Part shown: positions 33,685-41,964 of the stretch, piece after piece
Layout of the letters: every line of letters begins with the position of its first letter
Numbering within the stretch: position 1 is the first letter of the stretch
Assembly: GCA_902800815.1 (NCBI GenBank)
Contig: CADCGB010000014.1
Coordinates: 1 to 59,505 of the forward strand
Reading direction: 5' to 3'
Length of the DNA: 59,505 nucleotides
DNA from: Fibrobacter succinogenes
GTDB taxonomy: Bacteria; Fibrobacterota; Fibrobacteria; Fibrobacterales; Fibrobacteraceae
The notes under the pieces: generated by a model
Database searches by the model: none
Told to the model about the DNA's origin: nothing
What the model saw: only the letters and a program-made list of their open reading frames with translations
Translations under genes and position numbers: made by a program

Positions 33685-34995
33685 CTACTTGTGCCGAGTA
33701 ACAGAAAGGTAGCGCCGGATTATATCCATCTGTTCCGGAGTAAACGTGACGTATTGCCAATTGACCTGTTCCTTCGGGAACATGATGTAATTGCGGTCCG
33801 GACATTTTTCAAGATTATAGTCCGCATCCTTCAGCCCCTCGCACTCCGGTGTATCGTCAAGAGCATCAAATTCTTCACCACCATACTCCGATGTATGCGA
33901 AAGTCCAAAGAAATGGCCAAGTTCGTGTGTAGCAACATTGGCGACATCACTGGAATAGAAATTCTCGTCCCTGTTGTTATACCTAAAATGAGTCGCAATC
34001 GTAACGTGGTCCGCACGCCCTTTTGAGTTCTCATAGAAAAGATACCCAGGACTGGGCGAAAATCCCGCAGGAGCATCGCCTTGCTCTTCGTCATAGACGT
34101 AATGCACTAGAACAAAATTGAATTCTCCTTCATGCCCCGGCCATCGGGAAAGCGAATCTAGATAGTCGTTATTCTCATACCTGGATACTACCATTTCTTC
34201 CGTATCCGAAAAATGGGATCCGACACTAGGATGGTCTTTTGCATATAGGACATTGATACCAGCCACATTGATTCCGCCTGGATTTAGGGCCTTATTCAAG
34301 CGTTCCAGAATTGCTTCAGCAAGTTCATCCACAGAAGCGTTATCGGTTGTCCCCATATATTTTCCGGCAATAATCAGATTAACAGAAATTTCAAGTGGAT
34401 AAATCTTTGCATTTTCGTCCGTAAGGAAAATGTTTTTCACCTTTCCCTTGAACCATGAGCCTTCGCTATTATACAGTTGCGCATAAAGTGTATAATCGCT
34501 TAAATCAAAAACACTCGTATCGATTGGATAATAAGTTCGCCCATTTTTTTCTATCGGTTCAATCAATTTTTCGATTCTAAAATCATGTTCTTCATCGACA
34601 GGTTCTTTCACATAGAGCCCTAACAAGGGCTGTTCGCCTTCAACTTTGTCGAAACTGAGCAAAGTTCTCGACACACCCTCTTTTTTTACGATAATAAGTT
34701 TTCCAGAGTCTTGTTCTGAAAGCATTGCGTTCTTAAAGACGCTCTTCCCACTCAGAAACGTCCCATATTCGGCCTCAGGGAGAACAGAATATTTCACAGA
34801 ATCAAAAAAGGACGCCTTAAAAAGGGCACTGCTATCCCATGGGGCGAATGTCCAATCGCCTTCAACATAGTACATTCCACTCTCGTCAACCTCATCCCCA
34901 TAGGGATTAGATACAACTTGACTACAACCCACCGCAAGCAGGCTCACGTATAGCAATAATGGCAAGAGTCTATATTTAGAATGGCAATGGATCAT
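33685..34995 (-). CDS. Metzincin-like lipoprotein, copy A
   Basis: A 436-residue lipoprotein, lipobox LAVGC (Cys24). It is a paralogue of the protein at 31555-32934: both have GKYMGTxDxASVDxLAExILERLN, ALNPGGI, INVLYAKD, FSDTEE, HELGHFxGLSH and a common end (TPEQMDIIRRYLS / TPQQMDVIRHYLS). The zinc site is at about 356-366, followed by IMFPKE. Divergence outside these blocks is large, suggesting different targets. ATG 34995 overlaps the end of the preceding lipoprotein gene by 20 bp. Probably anchored in the outer membrane. No close named family. Confidence 0.8.
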   Translation of the reverse strand: MIHCHSKYRLLPLLLYVSLLAVGCSQVVSNPYGDEVDESGMYYVEGDWTFAPWDSSALFKASFFDSVKYSVLPEAEYGTFLSGKSVFKNAMLSEQDSGKLIIVKKEGVSRTLLSFDKVEGEQPLLGLYVKEPVDEEHDFRIEKLIEPIEKNGRTYYPIDTSVFDLSDYTLYAQLYNSEGSWFKGKVKNIFLTDENAKIYPLEISVNLIIAGKYMGTTDNASVDELAEAILERLNKALNPGGINVAGINVLYAKDHPSVGSHFSDTEEMVVSRYENNDYLDSLSRWPGHEGEFNFVLVHYVYDEEQGDAPAGFSPSPGYLFYENSKGRADHVTIATHFRYNNRDENFYSSDVANVATHELGHFFGLSHTSEYGGEEFDALDDTPECEGLKDADYNLEKCPDRNYIMFPKEQVNWQYVTFTPEQMDIIRRYLSVTRHK

Positions 34996-35452
34996 TTTTC
35001 TTAACCGGTATTTCAACACTCACTAATTCTTTTCCACCTTTAGTTTTACCCACAGCAAGAATCTTCATGTTCTTCTCTTTTAGTTTTGCAAGGAATTCGT
35101 CCGTCACGAGTTCCTGTCTTGATTCACCAAAACCATTCCACATATTAAATACCATTTCCGGCATTTTGCTCCATTGCTCCAGCGTATTCCTTAAATTATT
35201 CAAATCTTTCTCCGTATACTTTTCATGCAAAATTGGAACCGAATAGACAAGATTTTTACCATCAATCGTAAGGCTAATTCTCTCCCCGCCATTAGACCGT
35301 TTTGCATCTTCTGCCCACCGAGAATCTATTTTTTCAACAACCGAAGATATGTAAGGATCAACATCAGGAGAACTCTTAACATCTAAAGGGCGCGGCTCCT
35401 TACAAGCAATAAAAAGTAAGGTTATAGCAATCAAACATATTTTCTTTTTCAT
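34976..35452 (-). CDS. Small lipoprotein of unknown function
   Basis: A 158-residue lipoprotein, lipobox LFIAC (Cys17). The mature part is charged and mostly helical, with a beta end (KILAVGKTKGGKELVSVEIPVKK). It is the first gene of the AT-rich minus-strand block, followed at once by the metzincin and FISUMP lipoproteins, so it likely belongs to the same surface system (for example as a propeptide-like inhibitor or adaptor, by analogy only). No family recognised. Confidence 0.75.
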   Translation of the reverse strand: MKKKICLIAITLLFIACKEPRPLDVKSSPDVDPYISSVVEKIDSRWAEDAKRSNGGERISLTIDGKNLVYSVPILHEKYTEKDLNNLRNTLEQWSKMPEMVFNMWNGFGESRQELVTDEFLAKLKEKNMKILAVGKTKGGKELVSVEIPVKKNDPLPF

Positions 35453-35646
35453 TCTTAAGCCTCCATTTCCAATATAACCTCATTTTCAGGAAAAGGAATG
35501 AAAAATGTAAAGAAAAATCAACAAATTCGGCAGAAAGTAGATTTTTTCGTCAAAAATGAGGTTTTTGCTGCAATCATTCTAATCTCCCCTTTTTTGTTTT
35601 TAAAATAAAGTATATTAAAGCAAAAATAACACCGGAGAAAAAAACA

Positions 35647-36618
35647 ATGGATACACTCCTTATCGTTGGAATCATCATCGCGGCGATTGCCGTCATCATC
35701 CTCCTCGCCTTTATCGGCAAGTTCTTCAGCCTCTGGCTCCAGGCCTTGTTCTCCAGGGCGAACGTGAGCATTTTCCAGCTCATCGGTATGCGCCTGCGTA
35801 AGGTGCCCCCGCAGGTCATCGTGGAAGCCCGCATCCTCAGCTGCAAGGCTGGCCTCCCCGTAGACACGAACCTGCTCGAAGCGCACTACCTTAGCCGCGG
35901 TAACGTGCTCCGCGTGATTCAGGCTTTGATTGCCGCCAACAAGGCAAACATCAAGCTCGACTTCAAGGAAGCCGCAGCCATCGACCTCGCCGGCCGTAAC
36001 GTGCTCGAGGCCGTGCAGATGTCCGTGAACCCGAAGGTCATCACGACCCCGAAGGTTTCCGCAGTGGCCCTTGACGGTATCCAGCTGCACGCCATTACCC
36101 GTATTACCGTGCGCGCCAGCATCCAGAAGTTGGTCGGTGGCGCCGGCGAAGAGACGGTTATCGCCCGCGTCGGCGAAGGCATCGTCAGTTCCATCGGTTC
36201 TGCCGTAAGCCACAAGGAAGTGCTCGAGAACCCGAATATGATTTCCAAGAAGGTGCTCGCCTCCGGCCTCGACGCCGGTACCGCCTTCGAAATCCTTTCC
36301 ATCGACATCGCCGACGTGGACGTGGGCCAGAACATTGGCGCCATCCTCGAAACCGACCGTGCCGAGGCTGACAAGAAGATTGCTCAGGCCAAGGCCGAAG
36401 AACGCCGCGCCATGGCATTTGCCGCCGAACAGGAAATGAAGGCCAAGGTCATGGAAATGAAGGCCAAGCTCGTGGAAGCCGAAGCCCAGATTCCGATGGC
36501 CATGGCAACAGCACTGCGCGACGGCAAGCTCGGCGTGATGGACTACTACAACCTCAAGAATATCGAAGCCGACACGCAGATGCGTAAAGAAATCGGCAAC
36601 GCACCCGAGGCCAAGTAA
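35647..36618 (+). CDS. floA: Flotillin-like protein FloA
   Basis: A 323-residue inner-membrane scaffold protein (Bacillus FloA has 331). N-terminal hydrophobic hairpin (about 4-26 with following amphipathic stretch), then the PHB/SPFH-like domain with [40 protein letters not shown], and an Ala/Glu-rich coiled coil (about 240-300, [19 protein letters not shown]). FloA forms membrane assemblies with NfeD-type proteases. GGAG lies before the ATG. It is followed 16 bp later by a membrane protein gene on the same strand. Confidence 0.96.
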   Translation: MDTLLIVGIIIAAIAVIILLAFIGKFFSLWLQALFSRANVSIFQLIGMRLRKVPPQVIVEARILSCKAGLPVDTNLLEAHYLSRGNVLRVIQALIAANKANIKLDFKEAAAIDLAGRNVLEAVQMSVNPKVITTPKVSAVALDGIQLHAITRITVRASIQKLVGGAGEETVIARVGEGIVSSIGSAVSHKEVLENPNMISKKVLASGLDAGTAFEILSIDIADVDVGQNIGAILETDRAEADKKIAQAKAEERRAMAFAAEQEMKAKVMEMKAKLVEAEAQIPMAMATALRDGKLGVMDYYNLKNIEADTQMRKEIGNAPEAK

Positions 36619-36634
36619 GCAACTGTAGGGCAAT

Positions 36635-37480
36635 ATGGAAACCCTCTTTTTTCTAGCAATCGCAGTCATTATCGCGATCTTCGAGAACAAGGTCAAGAAG
36701 TCAAGGGAGCAGAAGCAACTGCCCCCTACCGAGACCGATGATTACGATAGCGAGAATGCGGAAGATTCCCAGGAAGAGGCGCAGGAGCCGCAAGTGCAGC
36801 CCCCGCGTTCCCTGCAAGATCTTATCCAGCAGTTCGAGAATGCCCAGCGGGAAGCCGCGCAGGGCAACATCGAGCCGCCCACACCCCCTGTGGAAAGGCG
36901 ACGCGACCCGAGCAAGCCGGTAACGTTCCGCGAAGTGGCCGAAGCCGTCATCGAGATGGATGTCGTCGATGTCGAATTCCTCATGGATGAATTCAACTTG
37001 AGCGAAGGCGACGCCATCTCGGCATTCAACGAACTCCAGAAGCACCGCATTATCGGGCGCGACATGGGCGACGGCGAATGTGACGTGCTGGTGCACGACA
37101 TGGACGAACTGAATAACCTGCTTTCGCACGAAAGGCGGGTGACGCCGCAGCAGAACGTGGAACAACCTGCAGAACCGCAGGAATCTGCCGATGATGCAGA
37201 GGCTCTTCAACAGGCTCAGGAACATGACGCCCTTGCCGACGAACTGGAACGCCAACGCAAGCTGAATAGCCTTGAAGGCCGTGCAAAATCTGCAAGGGAA
37301 AGTGCCGCGGCATTTACCGGCGTGGATGCCGCAGAAGCCGACAGCGAAACCTCTCCGAAGCCGCGCCGTGCCTCGCTCGTTTCCACAAGGAGCCTAGCCG
37401 ACGTGCGCAAGGGATTCATCTGGGCGAAGGTGCTGGACGAACCGCGCTTCAAGCGCCGCTGGAGCACGCAGTACCGCTAG
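36635..37480 (+). CDS. Membrane-anchored protein with FtsK-gamma-like winged helix
   Basis: A 281-residue protein. An N-terminal transmembrane anchor (about 2-17), then a long acidic, Gln/Pro-rich linker. A compact domain at about 107-165 (VEFLMDEFNLSEGDAISAFNELQKHRIIGRD) has the form of the winged helix found at the end of FtsK (xxLQRxFxIGYxRAxxLxDxLExxGIVG). A charged helical tail ends in basic residues. FtsK-gamma domains read DNA or bind partners; here it would sit at the membrane on the cytoplasmic side. It lies 16 bp after floA, so it may be a FloA-associated factor. Function unknown. Confidence 0.72.
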   Translation: METLFFLAIAVIIAIFENKVKKSREQKQLPPTETDDYDSENAEDSQEEAQEPQVQPPRSLQDLIQQFENAQREAAQGNIEPPTPPVERRRDPSKPVTFREVAEAVIEMDVVDVEFLMDEFNLSEGDAISAFNELQKHRIIGRDMGDGECDVLVHDMDELNNLLSHERRVTPQQNVEQPAEPQESADDAEALQQAQEHDALADELERQRKLNSLEGRAKSARESAAAFTGVDAAEADSETSPKPRRASLVSTRSLADVRKGFIWAKVLDEPRFKRRWSTQYR

Positions 37481-37499
37481 GGATTTCTAGTAGACTACC

Positions 37500-38216
37500 C
37501 TACAGGAAATAGACCGTAGCACTAAATTGCAGGCTCCAGAGTTTCATTGGGGACGCTTCTCGGTAAGCGGCCCCTTTTGTCATTTCGACAATTCCGTCCT
37601 TTTCGATGCGGGTCATGTCCATGACAAAGCGAACTCCAAAGGTGAGCCCATTTCCACTACTTAACGTAGGGCATCCAAAGCCCAGGACAAGCGCCCAGCC
37701 GAATCCCTCCACATCAAAGTCAGAGGATTCATCGGCATTCTCGTCACTAATAGAGCCACCCAGGTTCAAGTTAAACTGGGGACCCGCCTCCAGATAGAAC
37801 TTCGGTGTCGGGAAAAAGCGTACCAATACCGGGAACGCAAAACCATACACGTCCATGGTGAAATTCACTTCATCATCATATTCATCTTCTGGCGGAAGGC
37901 TATAGGCATCACCATCCAGAGTGATATAGCCCCATCTGAATTCAGCCTCGCCCACAAAGCCAACAATATGGTTCAGATGGAACCAATATGAGGCACCAAG
38001 TTCAAGGTTAAATCCGGGTCCACCCCCCACGCTGTTTTTGGAGACACCATCTTTTGCCGAGCCGAACGTGCCCTTTACCGGCTCGTTATCCCACACATAG
38101 TCAAATCCAAAGGCAAAGCGTCCGCCAAAATAATGGGATTTATCCTGGGAACCTTCTTCTGCGAAGGCCGTTGCCACTAATAGCAGCGCAAAAATGCAAA
38201 TTAGAACTCTTCTCAT
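37500..38216 (-). CDS. Outer-membrane beta-barrel protein (PorT/OmpA-like barrel)
   Basis: A 238-residue protein with signal peptide (LICIFALLLVATAFA, cut near residue 19) and an 8-10-strand barrel pattern: YFGGRFAFGFDYVW, GGGPGFNLELGASYWF, GFVGEAEFRWGYITL, VLVRFFPTPKFYLEAGPQFNLNLGG, LQFSATVYFL at the end. The LEAGPQ turn is seen in PorT-type small barrels of Bacteroidota and Fibrobacterota. GGGAGGAG precedes ATG 38216. Monocistronic and convergent with the floA pair. Confidence 0.82.
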   Translation of the reverse strand: MRRVLICIFALLLVATAFAEEGSQDKSHYFGGRFAFGFDYVWDNEPVKGTFGSAKDGVSKNSVGGGPGFNLELGASYWFHLNHIVGFVGEAEFRWGYITLDGDAYSLPPEDEYDDEVNFTMDVYGFAFPVLVRFFPTPKFYLEAGPQFNLNLGGSISDENADESSDFDVEGFGWALVLGFGCPTLSSGNGLTFGVRFVMDMTRIEKDGIVEMTKGAAYREASPMKLWSLQFSATVYFL

Positions 38217-38310
38217 ATTTTCTCCTCCCATAAATATAAACTATTTTCAATAATTCTCATCTTTTTTTCTGTATTTATTGTATTTTTCCCATAGGATCGA
38301 GGAAATTATC

Positions 38311-38757
38311 ATGAGAAAACTACTCAGGCATATCAGCGTATTCGCCTGTTCGCTCTTCTGGGGGAACGGTTCACGAATCGGCAACCCCATCAAGTTTATC
38401 CGAAAATACTGGGCACAACTGCTCCTTTCTTCCATTGCCATACAGACAATCGCCTGCGCATACGGCGGCGAAGACCCCTATGACTATTCCGATGACTGCG
38501 ACCCGGTTTTCGACACCGAGAAATTCACGAACGAGAACTACACCGACTGCGAAAAACAGATTGTCGAACAGGCTTTAATCGCAAAAGACCTGCAGGACAA
38601 CCTGGGCAAGCGCGATGACGCCACCATTGAGGCCTGGAACGAGGTACGGAAAAAAATCAGCGAGATTGCCGAGACCTGCGACATGAACCACCTCTATATG
38701 GAAGGTTCATTCACATCCCTTTACTGTTCAGACGGCAGAGTCCTTATTCCTAAGTAA
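38311..38757 (+). CDS. Putative lipoprotein with unusually long N-region
   Basis: A 148-residue protein starting at ATG 38311 (GAGGAAA upstream). It has two hydrophobic stretches: 8-18, and 36-48 just before a lipobox-like TIACAYGG (Cys49). Between them lies a basic GSRIGNPIKFIRKYW segment. A Cys-x-Tyr-Gly after the cleavage site, with a long basic leader, recalls small lipoproteins described as radical-SAM-associated in Bacteroidota, but no radical SAM partner is nearby. The mature part is acidic with five Cys. Function unknown. Confidence 0.65.
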   Translation: MRKLLRHISVFACSLFWGNGSRIGNPIKFIRKYWAQLLLSSIAIQTIACAYGGEDPYDYSDDCDPVFDTEKFTNENYTDCEKQIVEQALIAKDLQDNLGKRDDATIEAWNEVRKKISEIAETCDMNHLYMEGSFTSLYCSDGRVLIPK

Positions 38758-38788
38758 AATTCGCGCGGGCACCTGGCGGTGCGGTAAA

Positions 38789-39601
38789 TCAAGCTTTAGT
38801 GAACCTGGACAGGAACTGAGCCAGGCGCTCGTTGCCCGATTCGCGGAACACGTGGTCAGGAGTTCCCTGTTCCACGATGACGCCGCCGTCCATGAAGATG
38901 ACCTTGTCGGCCACATCGCGGGCAAAGGCCATCTCGTGAGTCACAATGACCATGGTCATCTTGTCTTCGGCCAGCTTCTTGATAATCTTGAGCACTTCAC
39001 CGGTGAGTTCCGGGTCCAGCGCAGAGGTCGGCTCATCGAAGAAAAGAATCTTCGGGTTCATCGCGAGCGCGCGGGCAATAGACACGCGCTGCTGCTGGCC
39101 GCCGCTGAGTTCGCAGGGGTAAGAGTTTTCCTTACCTTCAAGGCCCATGCGCTTGAGCAAAAAACGCCCCATGGCTCGTGCGTCCTTGCGCTCGTCCCCC
39201 AGCACGCGCACCGGAGCGAGGCAGATATTCTGCAGCACCGTTAGGTGCGGGAACAAGTTGAAGTTCTGGAACACGAGCCCCGTAGAAAGTCGAATATCGC
39301 GGAGCGTTTTCGCCGGTGCATACTTAACTGCCGGGCCAGAGCCTAAAGGTCCCTGAGCCTGCCGAAGGGTCGGCACCACCATGTCCTTGCCGTCGACCTG
39401 CACCAGGCCGCCGTCAACCGTTTCAAGCTGGGTAAGGCAGCGCAAGAGCGTACTCTTGCCAGAACCGCTGGGCCCGATAATCGAAAGCACCTCGCCCGCC
39501 TTCAGGTCAAACGAGATATCCTTGAGCACATGCAAGTCGCCAAAGGACTTCTTGACGTGTTCTACCTTGAGGATCGGCGCAGATTCATTCACGTTTTCCA
39601 T
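38789..39601 (-). CDS. Polar amino-acid ABC transporter ATP-binding protein
   Basis: A 270-residue ABC ATPase of the GlnQ/ArtP group. Walker A GPSGSGKS (43-50), Q-loop Gln112 in VFQNFNLFPHLTVLQNI, signature LSGGQQQR (165-172), Walker B ILFFDEP (185-191), and H-loop in VTHEM. Between the first strands and the Q-loop lies an extra loop (about 75-97) with VPTLRQAQGPLGSGP. It is encoded by a palindromic dispersed repeat (39346-39374), which makes the protein about 25 residues longer than usual. It is the last gene of a three-gene minus-strand operon. Substrate (for example glutamine, arginine, cystine) is not resolved. Confidence 0.93.
   Translation of the reverse strand: MENVNESAPILKVEHVKKSFGDLHVLKDISFDLKAGEVLSIIGPSGSGKSTLLRCLTQLETVDGGLVQVDGKDMVVPTLRQAQGPLGSGPAVKYAPAKTLRDIRLSTGLVFQNFNLFPHLTVLQNICLAPVRVLGDERKDARAMGRFLLKRMGLEGKENSYPCELSGGQQQRVSIARALAMNPKILFFDEPTSALDPELTGEVLKIIKKLAEDKMTMVIVTHEMAFARDVADKVIFMDGGVIVEQGTPDHVFRESGNERLAQFLSRFTKA
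39346..39374. repeat. In-frame dispersed repeat in the ABC ATPase gene
   Basis: The palindromic unit CCTGAGCCTGCCGAAGG with flanking GGTCC/GGGTCGG lies in frame in a surface loop before the Q-loop. Read on the minus strand it gives the peptide LRQAQGP. The unit belongs to the CCTTCGGCAGGCTCAGG type of short repeat found dispersed in many genomes. Confidence 0.7.
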
Positions 39602-39609
39602 TCCACGCC

Positions 39610-40269
39610 TCACTTATAGTAATTGAGCTTGCGTTCCACGTAGGCAAAAAGCACGCTCAGCAAAAGGTTTGCCACATAGTAGAATACGCCCGCCACGAAC
39701 AGCGGGTAAATGCTCGCGTAAGCAGCCTGCTGTTTCTTGGCCAGCGCAAAAAGTTCCGTCACCGCAATCACCTGCGCAAGCGAGGTGTCCTTCACCAGCG
39801 TGATAACCTCGTTCGCGCTGGCGGGCACCACGCGCTTAACCACCTGCGGGAGGATAATGCGGAAAAACGTCTGCGTGCGGGTCATGCCCAGCATGTAGGC
39901 CGCCTCGTACTGCCCCTTGGGTATGGACTGGATGCCGCCGCGGAAAATTTCGGCAAAGTAAGCCGCATAGTTTATCGAAAACGCCACGATTACCGCCGGG
40001 AAGCGGTCAAACGAAAAATCCACGCCCGCATATTCGCTCAGGTAGTAGGAGCCGAAATATATCGCCACAATCTGGAGCAGCAAAGGGGTACCGCGCATCA
40101 CCGAGATGTAGAACGACACCGGGTAACGCACCACGCGCCACTTGCTCATCTTGAGGACCGCAATGAGCAGGCCCAGCGGAATCGAGAACAGGAGCGTAAG
40201 CCCGAAAATGGCGAGCGTCGTGCAGAAGCCGCCCCAGAGAATCGGGAGTAAATTGCTCAGGTCAGACAT
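39610..40269 (-). CDS. Polar amino-acid ABC transporter permease
   Basis: A 219-residue permease of the His/Glu/Gln/Arg group. About five transmembrane segments. The EAA loop is EAAYMLGMTRTQTFFRIILPQ (about 141-161). Other family motifs include MRGTPLLLQIVAIYF, NYAAYFAEIFRGGIQSIPKGQ and EVITLVKDTSLAQVIAV. It lies between the binding protein and ATPase genes with 8-18 bp gaps. It forms the membrane channel, probably as a homodimer. Confidence 0.95.
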   Translation of the reverse strand: MSDLSNLLPILWGGFCTTLAIFGLTLLFSIPLGLLIAVLKMSKWRVVRYPVSFYISVMRGTPLLLQIVAIYFGSYYLSEYAGVDFSFDRFPAVIVAFSINYAAYFAEIFRGGIQSIPKGQYEAAYMLGMTRTQTFFRIILPQVVKRVVPASANEVITLVKDTSLAQVIAVTELFALAKKQQAAYASIYPLFVAGVFYYVANLLLSVLFAYVERKLNYYK

Positions 40270-40287
40270 GGAATTGCGCGCCGGCCG

Positions 40288-41079
40288 TTACTTGCCGAAC
40301 CACTTGGCAGAGATTTCGTCAAACTTGCCGTCGGCCTTCATGGCGGCCAGGGTGGAATTCACGGCATCACGCAGGGCCTGGTCTTTTTTGCGGAAACCCA
40401 CAGCATAGACTTCGTCGGAAAGGCCTTCCTCGAGCACCGTGTAGTCCTTCGCGTTCGTCACAATCCAGTACTTGGCCACGATTTCGTCCAGGAACACGGC
40501 ATCCACACCGCCCTTTTCCAAATCCATGAGAGCCGTCTGGTTGTCGTCAAACGGGACGATTTCCTTGGCAGCCTTGCCCGCTTCGGAGGCATCCAGCAGC
40601 TTCTGGGCGGTAGAGCCGTTCTGCACGGCAATCTTCTTGCCAGCGAGGGCCGCGAGACTAGCAAGAGACTTGTCCTTCACCGTGAAAATCATGCGGTTCT
40701 TGAGATACGGGTCGCTCAAGTTCATGGCCTTCGCGCGGGCGCTGTCCACGCTCATGCCGTTCCAGATGCAATCAATCTTGCCGGTGTTCAGTTCCTGTTC
40801 CTTCGCATCCCACGAAATCGGCTGCGTCTTGAGCTTCACGCCCAGGCGAGCACAAACTTCGGTGGCGAGGTCGATATCGAAACCCACGATGTTGTTGTCC
40901 TTGTCGCGGAAACCCATCGGCGGGAAGGAATCGTCGAGACCAAGCACAAACTCGCCCGCCGCCTTCACCTTGTTCAGGGATTCATCGGCCTGAGTCTTGG
41001 ATTCCGCCTTCTGGTCGTTACAGGCAGAAAGAACCGCGGCACACGCAACCGCCGCAAACATCGCTAAAAGCTTTTTCAT
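40288..41079 (-). CDS. Polar amino-acid ABC transporter substrate-binding lipoprotein
   Basis: A 263-residue binding protein, lipobox VLSAC (Cys20). The SBP family 3 motifs are present: GLDDSFPPMGFRDKDNNIVGFDIDLA, WDAKEQELNTGKIDCIWNGMS, DPYLKNRMIF, KKIAVQNGSTAQ, DAVFLDEIVAKYW. ATG 41079 has AAGGAG 7 nt upstream. It captures an amino acid in the periplasm and hands it to the permease. The Asp/Arg amino-acid clamp residues appear kept, but specificity cannot be read by eye. Confidence 0.94.
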   Translation of the reverse strand: MKKLLAMFAAVACAAVLSACNDQKAESKTQADESLNKVKAAGEFVLGLDDSFPPMGFRDKDNNIVGFDIDLATEVCARLGVKLKTQPISWDAKEQELNTGKIDCIWNGMSVDSARAKAMNLSDPYLKNRMIFTVKDKSLASLAALAGKKIAVQNGSTAQKLLDASEAGKAAKEIVPFDDNQTALMDLEKGGVDAVFLDEIVAKYWIVTNAKDYTVLEEGLSDEVYAVGFRKKDQALRDAVNSTLAAMKADGKFDEISAKWFGK

Positions 41080-41113
41080 AAATGCTCCTTTTTCATTTAC
41101 AAGAGAAATATAC

Positions 41114-41145
41114 AAAAAGGGCCGCATCGCTGCGGTCCCTTTTTG
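41114..41145 (-). terminator. Terminator after frdB
   Basis: Imperfect stem AAAGGGACCGCA/TGCGGCCCTTT (minus strand, 4-nt loop) followed by TTTTTGTAT. Located between frdB and the ABC operon, both on the minus strand. Confidence 0.75.
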
Positions 41146-41153
41146 CTAAAGGC

Positions 41154-41178
41154 GATCCCGGAACAAGTCCGGGATGAC
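41154..41178. repeat. Dispersed palindromic repeat
   Basis: ATCCCGGA-ACAAG-TCCGGGATGAC: arms TCCCGGA/TCCGGGA with the GATGAC end shared by the other repeats in the window. It lies between the frdB stop and its terminator. Confidence 0.7.
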
Positions 41179-41187
41179 ATTTAAGGA

Positions 41188-41964
41188 TTAATCCTTGCCA
41201 TAAACCTTTTCGGCGTAGGTCACGGTGGCGCCGAGGTATTCGCGGTTCATCTTGGCGATGTAATCCACGGTGATACCCTTCGGGCACGCAGCCTGGCATT
41301 CGTAAAGGTTCGTGCAGTTGCCGAAGCCTTCCTTGTCCATCTGGGCGACCATGGCGAGAACGCGCTTCTTGGCCTCGACCTTGCCCTGCGGCAAGAAGCT
41401 GAGGTGAGAGACCTTCGCAGAAACGAAGAGCATTGCAGAAGCGTTCTTACAAGCAGCCACGCAGGCACCGCAACCGATACAAGCGGCAGCGTCAAAGGCG
41501 CGGTCGGCATCAGCCTTGGGAACCGGAATGGTGGAAGCTTCAGGAGCGGCACCCGTGTTGACGGAAACAAAACCGCCAGCCTGGATGATGCGGTCGAAAG
41601 CGGTACGGTCAACAGCGCAGTCACGGATAACCGGGAATGCGGCGGCGCGCCACGGTTCGATCACGATGGTGTCGCCATCCTTGAACTTACGCATGTGAAG
41701 CTGGCAGGTGGTGGTCGCATGGTCGGGACCGTGCGGCATACCGTTGATGACCAGCGAGCACATGCCACAGATACCTTCGCGGCAGTCGTGGTCGAAAGCG
41801 AAGCCTTCCTTGCCCTGCTTCATCTGTTCTTCGTTCACGATGTCGAGCATCTCGAGGAAAGACATGTCCGGAGAAACGTCGTTGATCTTGACAGTTTCGA
41901 ACTGTCCCTTGGTCTTGGCATCCTTCTGGCGCCAAATCTTCAAAGTCAAATTCAGTCCGCTCAT
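41188..41964 (-). CDS. frdB: Fumarate reductase/succinate dehydrogenase iron-sulfur subunit
   Basis: A 258-residue protein. The [2Fe-2S] domain has Cys61, 66, 69 (CREGICGMC) and Cys87. The second domain carries [11 protein letters not shown] (162, 165, 168, 172) and [14 protein letters not shown] (217, 223, 227) for the [4Fe-4S] and [3Fe-4S] clusters. It passes electrons between the menaquinol site in subunit C and the flavin in subunit A. It starts inside the frdA stop (TAATG). In a succinate-forming Fibrobacter the physiological direction is probably fumarate reduction; sequence alone does not fix it. Confidence 0.95.
   Translation of the reverse strand: MSGLNLTLKIWRQKDAKTKGQFETVKINDVSPDMSFLEMLDIVNEEQMKQGKEGFAFDHDCREGICGMCSLVINGMPHGPDHATTTCQLHMRKFKDGDTIVIEPWRAAAFPVIRDCAVDRTAFDRIIQAGGFVSVNTGAAPEASTIPVPKADADRAFDAAACIGCGACVAACKNASAMLFVSAKVSHLSFLPQGKVEAKKRVLAMVAQMDKEGFGNCTNLYECQAACPKGITVDYIAKMNREYLGATVTYAEKVYGKD

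Noticed and set aside
35518..36696. Minus-strand frame opposite floA
   Set aside because: His/Val/Glu-rich composition typical of an antisense shadow. floA is a clear family member.
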